A stretch of DNA of 64,000 nt. Source: Bradyrhizobium sp. in8p8. Lineage in GTDB: Bacteria > Pseudomonadota > Alphaproteobacteria > Rhizobiales > Xanthobacteraceae. The position numbers and the translations under genes are program-made. The stretch covers positions 1-64,000 of the forward strand of contig NZ_AUGD01000007.1 of NCBI RefSeq assembly GCF_000426845.1. Direction: 5' to 3'. Of this stretch, positions 49,791 through 58,409 are shown one piece after another (positions within the stretch are counted from its first letter, which is position 1; each line of letters begins with the position of its first letter). Below the pieces are notes generated by a model. That model was not told the origin of the DNA, ran no database searches, and was given only the letters and a program-made list of their open reading frames with translations.

Positions 49791-50891
49791 ATGACTTTTA
49801 GCGTGCCGGACTTTCGCCGCAAATGGTCTTATCGCGGCTTTATGTCCGCTGGCGCAGCAATGGTTACCGCTGCGCTGGGCCTGTTGCTCGTGTCCGCAGA
49901 GAGAGCCGAGGCCCGGAAATATCCTGCGCCCCTGGATCTCTTCGGCCTTGGTACAGCACGCCCGCGCGCGGCCGTCCATGCTGCCAGGATTCCGCTGCCC
50001 AGACCGCGGCCGGCCGAGGCTCCCAAGGCACCGGAACAGGCATCGGAAAAGCCGCCGGTCGTGCCTCCGCCCGCGGCAGAGGAAAAGCCGTCTCCGGACC
50101 AGCCGGGCGCCGACAAGCCCGCCGAGGTGGCATCGCCACCCCAGAAAGAAGCCTCGCCCTGCCGCCTCGCGCTGACCGAGGACATCGCGATTGCGCCTTC
50201 AATCCCCGACATCCGCGGCCCCGGCGCCTGTGGTGGCGAGGATCTGGTTCGGCTGGAGGCCGTCGTGCTTCCGGACAAGCGCAAGGTGACGGTCAAGCCG
50301 GCGGCGATCCTTCGCTGCACCATGGCGTCCGCGATCGCCGATTGGCTGCGCAAGGACGTGGTGCCGCTGGCCAGCAGCCTCGGCTCGCCTGTCAACGAGC
50401 TCGACAATTTCGATTCCTTCGAGTGCCGGGGCCGCAACCGGGTCGCAGGCGCGACGCTGTCGGAGCACGGCAAGGCGAATGCGATCGACATTCGTGGCAT
50501 CAAGCTCGCCAATGGCCAGTCGATCGGCCTCACCGATCGCACCCTGTCGCGCGAGGTGCGTGAGCGCGTGCTGCACTCGGTCTGCGCGCGCTTTTCCACC
50601 GTGCTCGGTCCGGGCTCGGACTGGTACCACGAGGACCACATCCATCTGGATCTGGCGCAGCGGCGCAACGACTACCGGATCTGTCAATGGAATGTGTGGG
50701 ATCCGCTGCCGCAAGTCGCCCCACTGCTGCCGGCGGAGCGTCCCGAGGAAGCGCCGCCGCGAGAGGTTGCGGCCAGACCAGAGGCAAATGAAGGGACCGA
50801 TGACGAGGCGGAGAAATCCCATGCGCCTAAAAACAACTCGGAGCCCGAGAAGGCCCGAGCGTCCAAGCCGGCAACGAAAAAGCGCCGGTGA
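49791..50891 (+). CDS. Extensin-like C-terminal domain protein
   Basis: A 366-residue exported protein. A signal/anchor occupies about residues 18-40 (AAMVTAALGLLLVSAERAEA). A Pro/Ala/Lys-rich linker runs to about 125. The extensin_C-type domain spans about 125-310: CRLALTEDIAIAPSI, FECRGRNRVAGATLSEHGKANAIDI, and WYHEDHIHLDLAQRRNDYRIC. The SEHGKANAID and HEDHIHLD pattern resembles zinc peptidases of the M15/LAS type, so a cell-wall peptidase role is likely. A basic, charged tail ends the protein. Start ATG 49791; TTG at 49773 is an alternative. Confidence 0.85.
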   Translation: MTFSVPDFRRKWSYRGFMSAGAAMVTAALGLLLVSAERAEARKYPAPLDLFGLGTARPRAAVHAARIPLPRPRPAEAPKAPEQASEKPPVVPPPAAEEKPSPDQPGADKPAEVASPPQKEASPCRLALTEDIAIAPSIPDIRGPGACGGEDLVRLEAVVLPDKRKVTVKPAAILRCTMASAIADWLRKDVVPLASSLGSPVNELDNFDSFECRGRNRVAGATLSEHGKANAIDIRGIKLANGQSIGLTDRTLSREVRERVLHSVCARFSTVLGPGSDWYHEDHIHLDLAQRRNDYRICQWNVWDPLPQVAPLLPAERPEEAPPREVAARPEANEGTDDEAEKSHAPKNNSEPEKARASKPATKKRR

Positions 50892-50903
50892 AACCGGCGC
50901 TTT
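50877..50903. terminator. Bidirectional terminator overlapping the extensin-like gene stop
   Basis: AAAGCGCCGGT and ACCGGCGCTTT form a perfect 11-bp stem with a 3-nt loop that contains part of the stop codon of the extensin-like gene. A and T runs flank the GC stem on both sides, so it can terminate both convergent genes. Confidence 0.85.
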
Positions 50904-50924
50904 GGATGTCGGCCGTTGTGGCGA

Positions 50925-51611
50925 TCAGTAGCTTGCTGCCTGGCCGGTTTGGCTGCTGCCCAGCGCCAGTCGCGAGTTGTGCGGGGAGTCGCCGTGCTTC
51001 GGCTCGAGCACCACGACGAGGGTACCGACCTTGACGCGATCATAGAGATCGATCGCGTCCTCGTTGGTCAGGCGGATGCAGCCGGACGAGATCGAGGCGC
51101 CGATGTATTCCGGCTGGTTGGTGCCGTGGATGCGGAACAGCGTGTCCTTGCCCCCCGAATAGAGGTACAGCGCACGGGAGCCCATCGGATTGTCCGGGCC
51201 GGGGGCGACATAGGTCGGCACGCCCAGGCGCGAAATTTCGCTGGGGGTGGGGTGCCAGGCAGGCCACTCGGTCTTGCTGCCCACCTTGGCGATGCCCGAC
51301 CAAGCCATGGCCTCTTCGCCGACGGTGATGCCGTAGCGGATCGCCTTGCCGCCCTCCAGCACGTAATAGAGATAGTGGTTGTCGGAATCGACCACGATCG
51401 AGCCAGGCGCTTCCTTGCGATGGAACTCGACGATAGCACGGCGGAACGGCTCCGCGACCGGGGTATTCTCGTATTTGACCTTGGCGAGGAGTTCCTTGTC
51501 CTTCGGCTTGAATGCCTTGGTGTCGGTCGCCTCATAGCGCGTGGCCTGCATACAGCCCGACAACAGCAGGCCAGCGGCCAAAATCCCAAATGTAAATTTC
51601 AGCGACGACAT
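50925..51611 (-). CDS. L,D-transpeptidase (YkuD domain) lipoprotein
   Basis: A 228-residue lipoprotein with signal sequence ending in the lipobox LLSGC (Cys at about residue 20). The YkuD domain at about 70-205 contains IVVDSDNHYLYYVLEGG and the active site HGTNQPEYIGASISSGCIRL, where His and Cys are the catalytic residues. It cross-links peptidoglycan or attaches proteins to it. Convergent with the extensin-like gene, with a shared terminator. Both act on the cell wall. Confidence 0.9.
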   Translation of the reverse strand: MSSLKFTFGILAAGLLLSGCMQATRYEATDTKAFKPKDKELLAKVKYENTPVAEPFRRAIVEFHRKEAPGSIVVDSDNHYLYYVLEGGKAIRYGITVGEEAMAWSGIAKVGSKTEWPAWHPTPSEISRLGVPTYVAPGPDNPMGSRALYLYSGGKDTLFRIHGTNQPEYIGASISSGCIRLTNEDAIDLYDRVKVGTLVVVLEPKHGDSPHNSRLALGSSQTGQAASY

Positions 51612-51947
51612 GGTTTGGTTCCAATCAAAACAATACCGTGCGGAAGGCTTGGCTTGGCGCCCAAGCTCCTCGACTCCGTTAATCCATTATCGTTGAAATC
51701 TGCCACAATTCCAGCACTGAAGGCCGTCTGCCGGGCCGCGGGGGGCCAGCTGTGACTTTTGTGCCGCAAATTTGGCGGTCCTATACGGCGTTTCTTGAGC
51801 CAGAGGCGTCAGACTGTCGATTTCGTGCAACAGTCGGGACCTGGGCCGCCGTAGATGTAAACACCCCGTTAATGTTGTTGTCATCGTGAACCTGTCAGAA
51901 TCGCGGTAAGGGCTGTCATTCTGTCGGCAGGATCTCTGGAGCTTTTC
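51612..51947. other. Divergent intergenic region without recognised elements
   Basis: 336 bp between the L,D-transpeptidase and corA genes. It must hold both promoters, but no known consensus, strong hairpin or Mg-sensor leader could be recognised by eye. Confidence 0.5.
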
Positions 51948-52925
51948 ATGTTTTCGGTGTTTGTTCCCTCCGAGTCCGCCCTCAAGAAGGCCGTGATCGA
52001 GGACCTTGCGGCAGTGCCGGAGAGCGCCGTCTGGATCGACCTCGTCAATCCAAGCGCGGCCGAGGACAAAGCGGTGGAGCGGCTCGCGGGCATCGCCATC
52101 CCGACCCGGGAAGACATGCAGGAGATCGAGATCTCCAGCCGCCTTTATATGGAGAACGGCGCGCGCTACATGACTGCGACGCTGATGTGTCACTCCGATA
52201 CCGACATGCCTCGGACCACGCCGGTGACCTTCATCCTCGGCGACCACCGGCTGGTGACGGTGCGCTACGACCTGCCGAAGCCATTCGCCCTGGTCGAAGC
52301 CAAGCTCGCCCGCTCCTGCACGCCGGCGGTTACTGGCGAGATGGTGCTCATGGAGCTGCTGGACGCCGTGATCGACCGCTGCGCTGACATTCTGGAGCGT
52401 TGCGGCGCCGACATCGATCAGGTCTCCCATGACATCTTTGAGCCTGAGAGCGAGCGTCACGGGCAGGCAAAGAGATATTCCCAGATCCTGATCTCGATCG
52501 GCCGCAAGGGCGATCTGACCTCGAAGGTTCGCGAGAGCCTGGTGTCGATCGGCCGCGTCGTGACGTTCCTGTCCGCGGTGGTCGAGGGCGTGAAATGGTC
52601 GAAAGACATGCGCGAGCAGCTCAAGACCATGCAGCGCGACGTGGCGTCACTGACCGACCATGCCTCCTATCTTTCCAACAAGATCACCTTCGTGCTCGAT
52701 GCCATGCTCGGCGTCGTCAATCTCGAGCAGAACAACATCATCAAGCTGTTCTCGGTGATGGCCGTCGTCCTGATGCCGCCGACGCTGATCGCCTCGGTCT
52801 ACGGCATGAACTTCAGGGTGATGCCGGAACTCGAATGGGTGCACGGCTATCCGATGGCGCTGGTGATGATGCTGATCGCGGCGATCGTCCCGTACTGGAT
52901 CTTCAAGTGGAAGAAGTGGCTGTAG
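51948..52925 (+). CDS. corA: CorA-family magnesium transporter
   Basis: A 325-residue CorA protein. The large N-terminal cytoplasmic domain is followed by the stalk helix and two transmembrane helices near the C-terminus (LFSVMAVVLMPPTLIASVYGMNF and YPMALVMMLIAAIVPYWIF). The YGMNF signature (GMN selectivity motif) sits at the end of the first. The lysine-rich C-terminus KWKKWL is typical. CTGGAG is the ribosome-binding site. It forms pentamers that import Mg or related divalent cations. Confidence 0.93.
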   Translation: MFSVFVPSESALKKAVIEDLAAVPESAVWIDLVNPSAAEDKAVERLAGIAIPTREDMQEIEISSRLYMENGARYMTATLMCHSDTDMPRTTPVTFILGDHRLVTVRYDLPKPFALVEAKLARSCTPAVTGEMVLMELLDAVIDRCADILERCGADIDQVSHDIFEPESERHGQAKRYSQILISIGRKGDLTSKVRESLVSIGRVVTFLSAVVEGVKWSKDMREQLKTMQRDVASLTDHASYLSNKITFVLDAMLGVVNLEQNNIIKLFSVMAVVLMPPTLIASVYGMNFRVMPELEWVHGYPMALVMMLIAAIVPYWIFKWKKWL

Positions 52926-53130
52926 GCGTCATGCTCGAGCAAAGATGCCTACCGGGACCTTACGCCGCTCGCATAGACGCGGTCGATCGTGTCGCAGAAT
53001 AGATCGGGATTGAGGCGGCGCTGTGATGCGTGCGTCGTGCCGCAATTCCTCCGGTAAAATTTGAGCGGTGGGCTGAACGTTTGCGCGAAACTTGTCTGCG
53101 ATAAGCAGCGCGTAGCCGCGAGGAACAGCC

Positions 53131-53349
53131 ATGGTTGAGAAACACATAACGTCGCCCCGCAACGTCATCGACCTGGCGAACTACCGCCAGGTCCTGACGA
53201 GCGGCAAGGCGCCGTCGATGTCGGCACGCATGTGCCGGCACTGTGGTGCTCCGCTGCTCGATGGTGAGAATGACGACGACTGCTCGACCGCATTCAGCAC
53301 GGCCGCTCCGCGGCCGCGCGAAAGGTCACGTCGGATTCGACTCGATTGA
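53131..53349 (+). CDS. Small protein with CxxC motif
   Basis: A 72-residue protein beginning with NVIDLANYRQVL, a phrase common in small rhizobial proteins. CRHCG and a later single Cys (DDDC) give three cysteines, short of a full zinc ribbon. GAGGAACA is the ribosome-binding site. The C-terminus is arginine-rich. It is followed by an intergenic repeat. Function unknown. Confidence 0.7.
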   Translation: MVEKHITSPRNVIDLANYRQVLTSGKAPSMSARMCRHCGAPLLDGENDDDCSTAFSTAAPRPRERSRRIRLD

Positions 53350-53384
53350 GGAACGGAAGGTAAGGGCGATCCAGGTCTTGCGGC

Positions 53385-53460
53385 GGCGTTGTCTGGATCG
53401 CCTTGCTTCTCTAAGAGCTAGATCTCGTCATTGCGAGGAGCGAAGCAATGGCGGATGGAT
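53385..53460. repeat. Palindromic intergenic repeat (GAAGCAAT type)
   Basis: TCTGGATCGCCTTGCTTCT is followed by CGTCATTGCGAGGAGCGAAG and CAATGGCGGATGG. The halves are inverted versions of each other and correspond to the element at 499-586. It ends at the 3' end of the SDR gene. Confidence 0.7.
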
Positions 53461-53470
53461 AGAGGACAGC

Positions 53471-54229
53471 CTACACGTGCTGGCCGCCGTTGATGTGGAT
53501 TTCGGCGCCGTTGACGTAGGAACTGGTTTCCGTACACAGCACGTAGATGATCTTGGCCACCTCGTCGGGCGTGCCGAGGCGATGCATCGGAATCTGCTGC
53601 TCGACGATCTTCTCGGTGCCCGGCGACAGGATCGAGGTGTCGATCTCGCCAGGTGCAATCGCGTTGACGCGCACGCCGACGCGGCCGAAGTCGGACGCCA
53701 TCTCGCGCGTCAGCGAGGCAAGGGCGGCCTTCGAGGTCGCGTAGGCGGCGCCTGCGAAGGGGTGCACGCGCGAGCCCGCGATCGAGGTGACGTTCACCAC
53801 CGAGCCCTTGGCCGCCTTCAATTCCTCGATCAGTCCGCGGGCCATCATGATCGGCGCGAAGAAGTTGACGTGGAAGACGTGCGTCCAGGTGTCGAGGTCG
53901 GTGTCGACCGAGCCGAGCCGCGTGCCGCCCGGTCCCTTCGGCGAGATCGCGGCATTATTGACCAGCGCGTGCAGCGTGCCGCCCTCGAGCCGGTCGCGAA
54001 TTTCGGAGATCGCACGCGTTGTGTCCGCCGGGTTGCCGAGGTCGACCTGGATGTGGTCTTCAGGGCCGGCGTCCCACGGGCAGTCCTCCGGGAATGGATG
54101 CCGCGAGCAGGTGATCACCCGCCAGCCTGCAGAAGAGAAACGGATCACCGTGGCGTGGCCGATACCGCGGCTGGCTCCGGTCAGGAGCAGAGTGCGACGC
54201 GGCGCATTGGACGAATGCGGCATGGACAT
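53471..54229 (-). CDS. SDR-family oxidoreductase
   Basis: A 252-residue classical SDR: cofactor motif TGASRGIGHAT at about residues 17-27, NNAA at about 91, Ser in VTSIAGS, and the active-site YATSK. The C-terminal VNGAEIHINGGQHV is typical of FabG-like members. The second ATG (54223) has the better ribosome-binding spacing. It lies 44 bp downstream of pdxH on the same strand, so the two may be co-transcribed. Substrate unknown. Confidence 0.87.
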   Translation of the reverse strand: MSMPHSSNAPRRTLLLTGASRGIGHATVIRFSSAGWRVITCSRHPFPEDCPWDAGPEDHIQVDLGNPADTTRAISEIRDRLEGGTLHALVNNAAISPKGPGGTRLGSVDTDLDTWTHVFHVNFFAPIMMARGLIEELKAAKGSVVNVTSIAGSRVHPFAGAAYATSKAALASLTREMASDFGRVGVRVNAIAPGEIDTSILSPGTEKIVEQQIPMHRLGTPDEVAKIIYVLCTETSSYVNGAEIHINGGQHV

Positions 54230-54273
54230 CTTTCAGGTCGGCGCAAGTCTCAAGATAAGGTTCAAGATGAGTC

Positions 54274-54915
54274 TCAAGGATACATCCGCGTCTTGGACCA
54301 TTTCTGGCCGGCCGCGTCACGGCGAAATTCGATGCGGTCGTGCAGCCGGAACGGGCGGTCGTGCCAGAACTCGATCCGCAACGGCGTGATGCGCCAGCCG
54401 CTCCAGCCTGGCGGCCGCGGCACGTCCCCGATGACGTATTTGGCCGCAACCTTGGCGATGGCTTGTTCGAAGGCGAAGCGGCTCTCCAGTTCTTGCGACT
54501 GCTTGCTCGCCCAGGCGCCGATCTGGGCCTGCTTGGGGCGGGTGGCGAAATAGGCGTCGGCTTCAGTGTCGGTCACCGGCGTCACGTTGCCGCGGATGCG
54601 GACCTGACGGCGCAGCGACTTCCAGTGAAAAAGTAACGCTGCCTTAGGGTTTGCGGCGAGTTCGCGGCCCTTCTGGCTGGCGATGTGGCTGTAGAAGACG
54701 AAACCCTCGGTATCGAATCCCTTCATCAGCACCATGCGCACGTCAGGCAGCCCGTCAGAGTCCACCGTCGCGAGCGCCATGGCGTTGGGATCGTTCGGCT
54801 CGCTCTTGATCGCCTCGTTCAGCCAGGCCTCGAACAGCGCAAATGGCTCGTCGGCGGCGGTGAAATCACCGGATGTTAAGGGTGTCTGGTGTTTCATCGA
54901 GGTCGTGTCGGTCAT
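54274..54915 (-). CDS. pdxH: Pyridoxamine 5'-phosphate oxidase
   Basis: A 213-residue FMN enzyme of normal length. Conserved blocks are MALATVDSDGLPDVRMVLMKGFD, FYSHIASQKGREL, FHWKSLRRQVRIRG, and the C-terminal WSGWRITPLRIEFWHDRPFRLHDR in two parts. It oxidises pyridoxine- or pyridoxamine-5'-phosphate to pyridoxal-5'-phosphate. The start is upstream of an SDR on the same strand. A GCCCTATATAGGGC palindrome lies 54 bp upstream. Confidence 0.95.
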   Translation of the reverse strand: MTDTTSMKHQTPLTSGDFTAADEPFALFEAWLNEAIKSEPNDPNAMALATVDSDGLPDVRMVLMKGFDTEGFVFYSHIASQKGRELAANPKAALLFHWKSLRRQVRIRGNVTPVTDTEADAYFATRPKQAQIGAWASKQSQELESRFAFEQAIAKVAAKYVIGDVPRPPGWSGWRITPLRIEFWHDRPFRLHDRIEFRRDAAGQKWSKTRMYP

Positions 54916-54968
54916 GTCTGGAGTCCGAGTTGCGTCCCGCGGCCCAAAACGCGTTGTTGTCCGCTAAC

Positions 54969-54982
54969 GCCCTATATAGGGC
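54969..54982. promoter_or_regulatory. 14-bp perfect palindrome between pdxH and the lipoprotein gene
   Basis: GCCCTATATAGGGC reads the same on both strands. Its AT core could serve as a -10 element in either direction for the two divergent genes, or as an operator. No other copy was noticed in the window. Confidence 0.45.
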
Positions 54983-55028
54983 ATGGGAACGCGTTGGCCT
55001 ATCGGCGATCCGGCCCTCCGGCTTTGTC

Positions 55029-55436
55029 ATGACCGTCGTTCTCGTCGGCCTCGGTGCCGGCGGCTGCAGCTTTTCCCGCAATGAACAGAGCGCCTACGCC
55101 AAGGTCGACGACAGCGACCTCACCGGCTCGATCGCGCGGCCGGCGAAGGACGCGTCCCCGACCGAGACCGATCTCGCCTTCACCCGCAACGCCGCCTCCG
55201 ATGTCCTCAGCAAGGGGGACAAGGATTCCAGCCAGCACTGGGAGAATCCGGAAACGGGCGCGCGCGGTTCGGTGACGCCGATCGCGCAGTCCTATGCGGC
55301 CGAGGACGGACGCAAGTGCCGCGACTTTCTGGCAAGCTACGTCAACGGCAGTACCGAAAGTTGGCTGCAGGGAGCCGGCTGCCAAAGCGGCCGTGGCCGT
55401 TGGGAGATTCATACGCTAAAGCCGTGGCGCAGCTAG
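55029..55436 (+). CDS. Small outer-membrane lipoprotein, RT0821/Lpp0805-like
   Basis: A 135-residue protein with a short lipoprotein signal (MTVVLVGLGAGGC, Cys at residue 13). The mature part includes TDLAFTRNAASDVL, HWENPETGARGSVTPIAQSYAA, CRDFLASY and a C-terminal GCQSGRGRWEI, resembling the rickettsial 17-kDa-antigen-associated (RT0821/Lpp0805) surface proteins. The frame is open further upstream, but no other start codon lies between pdxH and 55029 with a better fit. The signal is short, so the start remains uncertain. Confidence 0.75.
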   Translation: MTVVLVGLGAGGCSFSRNEQSAYAKVDDSDLTGSIARPAKDASPTETDLAFTRNAASDVLSKGDKDSSQHWENPETGARGSVTPIAQSYAAEDGRKCRDFLASYVNGSTESWLQGAGCQSGRGRWEIHTLKPWRS

Positions 55437-55544
55437 GTTCAGGACGCGCTCCTAGTTGCAAAAATGCCACTCTCTTCCCACATGATCGGCAGGTGGGGCG
55501 GGGAGCCCTTTGGACAATTCGATTTCTTGAAGGAGATGTGACGA

Positions 55545-56507
55545 ATGCGCGACCCCTATGAGGTCTTGGGGGTGCCGCGGAGCGCCAGCGCTGCCGCGAT
55601 CAAGAGCGCCTATCGCAAGCTGGCCAAGAAGCACCATCCGGACAGCAACAAGGGCGATCCCAAGGCGGCCGAGCGCTTCGCCGAGATCAACTCGGCCAAC
55701 GAGATCCTCGGCGACGAGGATAAGCGCAAACAGTTTGACCGCGGCGAGATCGATGCCGACGGCAAGCCGCGCTTCCAAGGCTTTCCGGGCGGCGGAGGCC
55801 CGCGAGGCCGTGCGGGTCCGGGCGGGTTCGAAAGCTATACGTTCCGGAGCGGCGGCGCGGGCGGCCCGGGCGGTGGTGCGTTCGAGGATATCCTCAACAG
55901 CATGTTCGGCGGCGGCATGCGCGGTGCCCGGCCGGGGGCCGGCGGCGGCGCCCAGTTCGACTTCGATACCGGCGGCATTGGGCTCGATCTCGACGTGAAT
56001 GTTGCCATGTCCGTCTCGCTGGAGGAGTCGGTCAAGGGTGGCGAGAAGCGCGTCCGGCTGCCGACGGGCAAGGAGCTCAACGTCAAGATTCCGGCTGGTG
56101 TCTCCGAGGGCCAGCAGATTCGGCTCCGGGGGCAGGGTGAGAGCGCACAGGGCCATCCGCCCGGCGATCTCCTGATCACCATCAACATCGCGCCGCACCC
56201 GTTCTTCAAGGTCGAAGGCGCCGACCTCCGGATCGACCTGCCGGTCACGCTCTACGAGGCGGTGCTCGGCGGCAAGGTCCGCGTGCCGACCCTCGGCAAC
56301 GCCGTGGAGCTCTCGGTCCCGAAAAACACCTCTAGCGGCCGGACCTTCCGGCTGAAGGGCAAGGGCCTGCCAAAAGCTGGCGGGACCGGGGATCTCTTCG
56401 TCACTGTCAGGATTATGCTACCGGACGGGAACGACGCCGAGCTTGAAGCATTGATGGAAAAGTGGCGGGACCAACACCCCTACAATCCGCGGAGTGGGCT
56501 CGGTTAG
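55545..56507 (+). CDS. DnaJ-family co-chaperone without zinc domain (CbpA type)
   Basis: A 320-residue J-protein. The J-domain (residues 3-68) contains the Hsp70-activating HPD in KKHHPDSNKG. A Gly/Arg/Phe-rich linker (about 70-135) follows. The C-terminal peptide-binding domains CTD I/II (about 145-310) include LPTGKELNVKIPAGVSEGQQIRL. The four CxxCxGxG repeats of true DnaJ are absent, so it is a type II (CbpA-like) protein. AAGGAGATG precedes the start. Confidence 0.9.
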   Translation: MRDPYEVLGVPRSASAAAIKSAYRKLAKKHHPDSNKGDPKAAERFAEINSANEILGDEDKRKQFDRGEIDADGKPRFQGFPGGGGPRGRAGPGGFESYTFRSGGAGGPGGGAFEDILNSMFGGGMRGARPGAGGGAQFDFDTGGIGLDLDVNVAMSVSLEESVKGGEKRVRLPTGKELNVKIPAGVSEGQQIRLRGQGESAQGHPPGDLLITINIAPHPFFKVEGADLRIDLPVTLYEAVLGGKVRVPTLGNAVELSVPKNTSSGRTFRLKGKGLPKAGGTGDLFVTVRIMLPDGNDAELEALMEKWRDQHPYNPRSGLG

Positions 56508-56872
56508 GGCGCTATCCGAGCCGCCTCGACGCGGGGAGCATTCTCTTCCCGAAAGGATAATGCTCAGCTTGCGCCTGAAGCGCGCATCGCGCTTCGACGT
56601 GGACGCATACGACGTGTCGGCTGTCCGGCGGGACAGTCGATAAAAGGTGCGGCCTCGAGAGGGGGACCAGCGCGGTACCAAAGCCCCAATCGAGGCCGCC
56701 CGCGTCGATCGGCGGATCGAACGCCGCTCATTTTCGCGTGATCATCCGGTGCGATAATGAGACGCGTCGATGTCTTCATTCCAAATTTTCAATGACGGAA
56801 TCGAGGCGCGACGTTTCCGGCCTCTTCTTGGCGATCCGATGCATTGCTTCGGCGGTGGCCCGGCCGTCCGAT
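56508..56872. other. Intergenic region with a long inverted repeat
   Basis: No gene is recognised in this 365-bp stretch between convergent genes. GCGGCCTCGA (56649-56658) and TCGAGGCCGC (56690-56699) are exact inverted repeats around a 31-nt loop that itself contains GGGG and CCCC segments able to pair. It may be a terminator-like structure or a small RNA; no U-run follows. Confidence 0.45.
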
Positions 56873-57643
56873 TTAGCTGCCGTTCTTTTCGGCCTGGTCG
56901 TAGACCGCCTGCGCGACCTTGGTCAGCCGGTCGCGATCATTGCCGCCGCTGACGACATAGCCGACGCCGCGCTCGGCCCAGAACAGCGCCCCGTCCTTGT
57001 CCGCCTTGGCGTAGCGCATCTGCGTCGCGCCGTTGTCGGTCTTGGCCGTGTAGATCGTGTACCGCTCGCCCGAGGTGCCCTCATACATCAGGAACGACGC
57101 CGGACCGTTCGGTCCCGGCAGAAGCCGGCCGCCGACGAGCTTCAGCCCGCTGGCTTCCAGGTTCGGCGCGAGTACGGTCCAGCCGCAGCGTCGGGTCAGC
57201 CAGGCCTGCAGATGGTCACGCTCGTTGCCGCCGACTTCGACGGGGTGGCGGACCTCGACGACATAGAGGCGGTGGGCGTCGAGCGCATCCGCCGTAAGAC
57301 TCTGGAACGTGGAGGGTGCGTTGGCGGCACCATGCGCGACCCAACCAGCCGTGCCGCCGGCCACGAAAGCAACCAACGCCGCCGCGGCCGCGCCGTAAAG
57401 CCATTGCCGCGGGCGGCGCTCCAGCCGCTCCAGCTCCAGCCGTGCTGGTACCGGCTCGTGGGCGATGCCGTCGTAGCGAGCGTGCAGCATCTCGGCCATG
57501 GTGCGCCAGGACTGCACGCGCTCGGCCTCGTCGGGATGGGCAGCAAGCCAAGCCTCGACGTCGGGGCGGCGCTCGACCGGCAACTCGCCGTCGACATAGG
57601 CGTGCAGTTCGTCCTCGGTCACTGCGATCTTGCGGTCGTTCAT
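56873..57643 (-). CDS. Membrane-anchored anti-sigma factor
   Basis: A 256-residue single-span protein. The N-terminal cytoplasmic part (DELHAYVDGELPVERRPDVEAWL) is an anti-sigma domain. One transmembrane helix lies at about residues 81-103 (WLYGAAAAALVAFVAGGTAGWVA). The periplasmic part of about 150 residues includes WTVLAPNLEASGLKLVGGRLLP. It is downstream of the ECF sigma gene on the same strand, 105 bp apart. It most likely binds and inhibits that sigma factor. MNDRK at 57643 is the start; the longer frame is not needed. Confidence 0.87.
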   Translation of the reverse strand: MNDRKIAVTEDELHAYVDGELPVERRPDVEAWLAAHPDEAERVQSWRTMAEMLHARYDGIAHEPVPARLELERLERRPRQWLYGAAAAALVAFVAGGTAGWVAHGAANAPSTFQSLTADALDAHRLYVVEVRHPVEVGGNERDHLQAWLTRRCGWTVLAPNLEASGLKLVGGRLLPGPNGPASFLMYEGTSGERYTIYTAKTDNGATQMRYAKADKDGALFWAERGVGYVVSGGNDRDRLTKVAQAVYDQAEKNGS

Positions 57644-57748
57644 ATCGCTCGTCTCTGGCTCTGCGGCCCAAAAAATCGTCCGTGGTTCAACTTCGCTCGC
57701 GCCCTCGGCAGGCTGCGAGCGCACCTTGCGCAATGCATCACCCTGTCC

Positions 57749-58237
57749 TCATTTCACTCGCCTGAGCACCGGGCGCTCGCCCTCCAGCGAGGCTTTGACG
57801 TGGGCGCGGGCGCGGGCGAGGCGCGACATCACGGTGCCGATCGGCACCCCCTGGATATCGGCGACCTCGCGATAGCTCATGCCTTCCAGCATCACCAGGA
57901 GCAGCACAGAGCGTTGCTCCTCGACCAGCGTCGCCAGTGCCTTCTCGATGTCGCGTCCTTCTGCCTCCGTCCCGCTGGCGTCCGGGTTGTTCTCCGTCAG
58001 CGGCATGAATTGAGGCCGCCTCGCCAGTGAGCGCCGCCGGTTCTTGTTGAGGTTGGTCAGGATCGTATAGAGCCAGCTCCTGACGTCGCCTCCGAGAAAC
58101 AGCCGCTCCGAACGCAACGCGCGGACCAATGTATCCTGGACCAGATCGTCGGCCGTATCCGCGTCGCGCGTCAGCGCGCGGGCATAGCGGCGCAGCGCCG
58201 GGATCATGGCTTCCACATTCTGGCGAAACGCATTCAT
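57749..58237 (-). CDS. ECF-type RNA polymerase sigma factor
   Basis: A 162-residue ECF sigma factor. Region 2 includes LRRYARALTRDADTADDLVQDTLVRAL; region 4 includes LEGMSYREVADIQGVPIGTVMSRLARAR. It pairs with the downstream anti-sigma gene. It is not EcfG: neither NepR nor PhyR is encoded nearby, and its partner is a membrane protein. It is divergent from fabI, with 172 bp between. The signal it answers is unknown. Confidence 0.92.
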   Translation of the reverse strand: MNAFRQNVEAMIPALRRYARALTRDADTADDLVQDTLVRALRSERLFLGGDVRSWLYTILTNLNKNRRRSLARRPQFMPLTENNPDASGTEAEGRDIEKALATLVEEQRSVLLLVMLEGMSYREVADIQGVPIGTVMSRLARARAHVKASLEGERPVLRRVK

Positions 58238-58409
58238 TGCGGTCTTGACGTCCCGGTATCAGGCGCGAGCGCCTCAGTGATCATAACACCCGAATGGAAC
58301 AGCTATTCCGGCGCTCGAAACAGCGTTAACGCCGCGTATTAGGACTGTACCGCAGGGGAGGGCTGGTGTACCTCCAGACCTCAACGAGAGCTCGACGGGA
58401 CGTTCAAAA

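Noticed and set aside
57749..58237. The ECF sigma factor as EcfG, the master of the stress block
   Set aside because: No NepR or PhyR gene adjoins it, its partner is a membrane anti-sigma protein, and its region 4 differs from EcfG.
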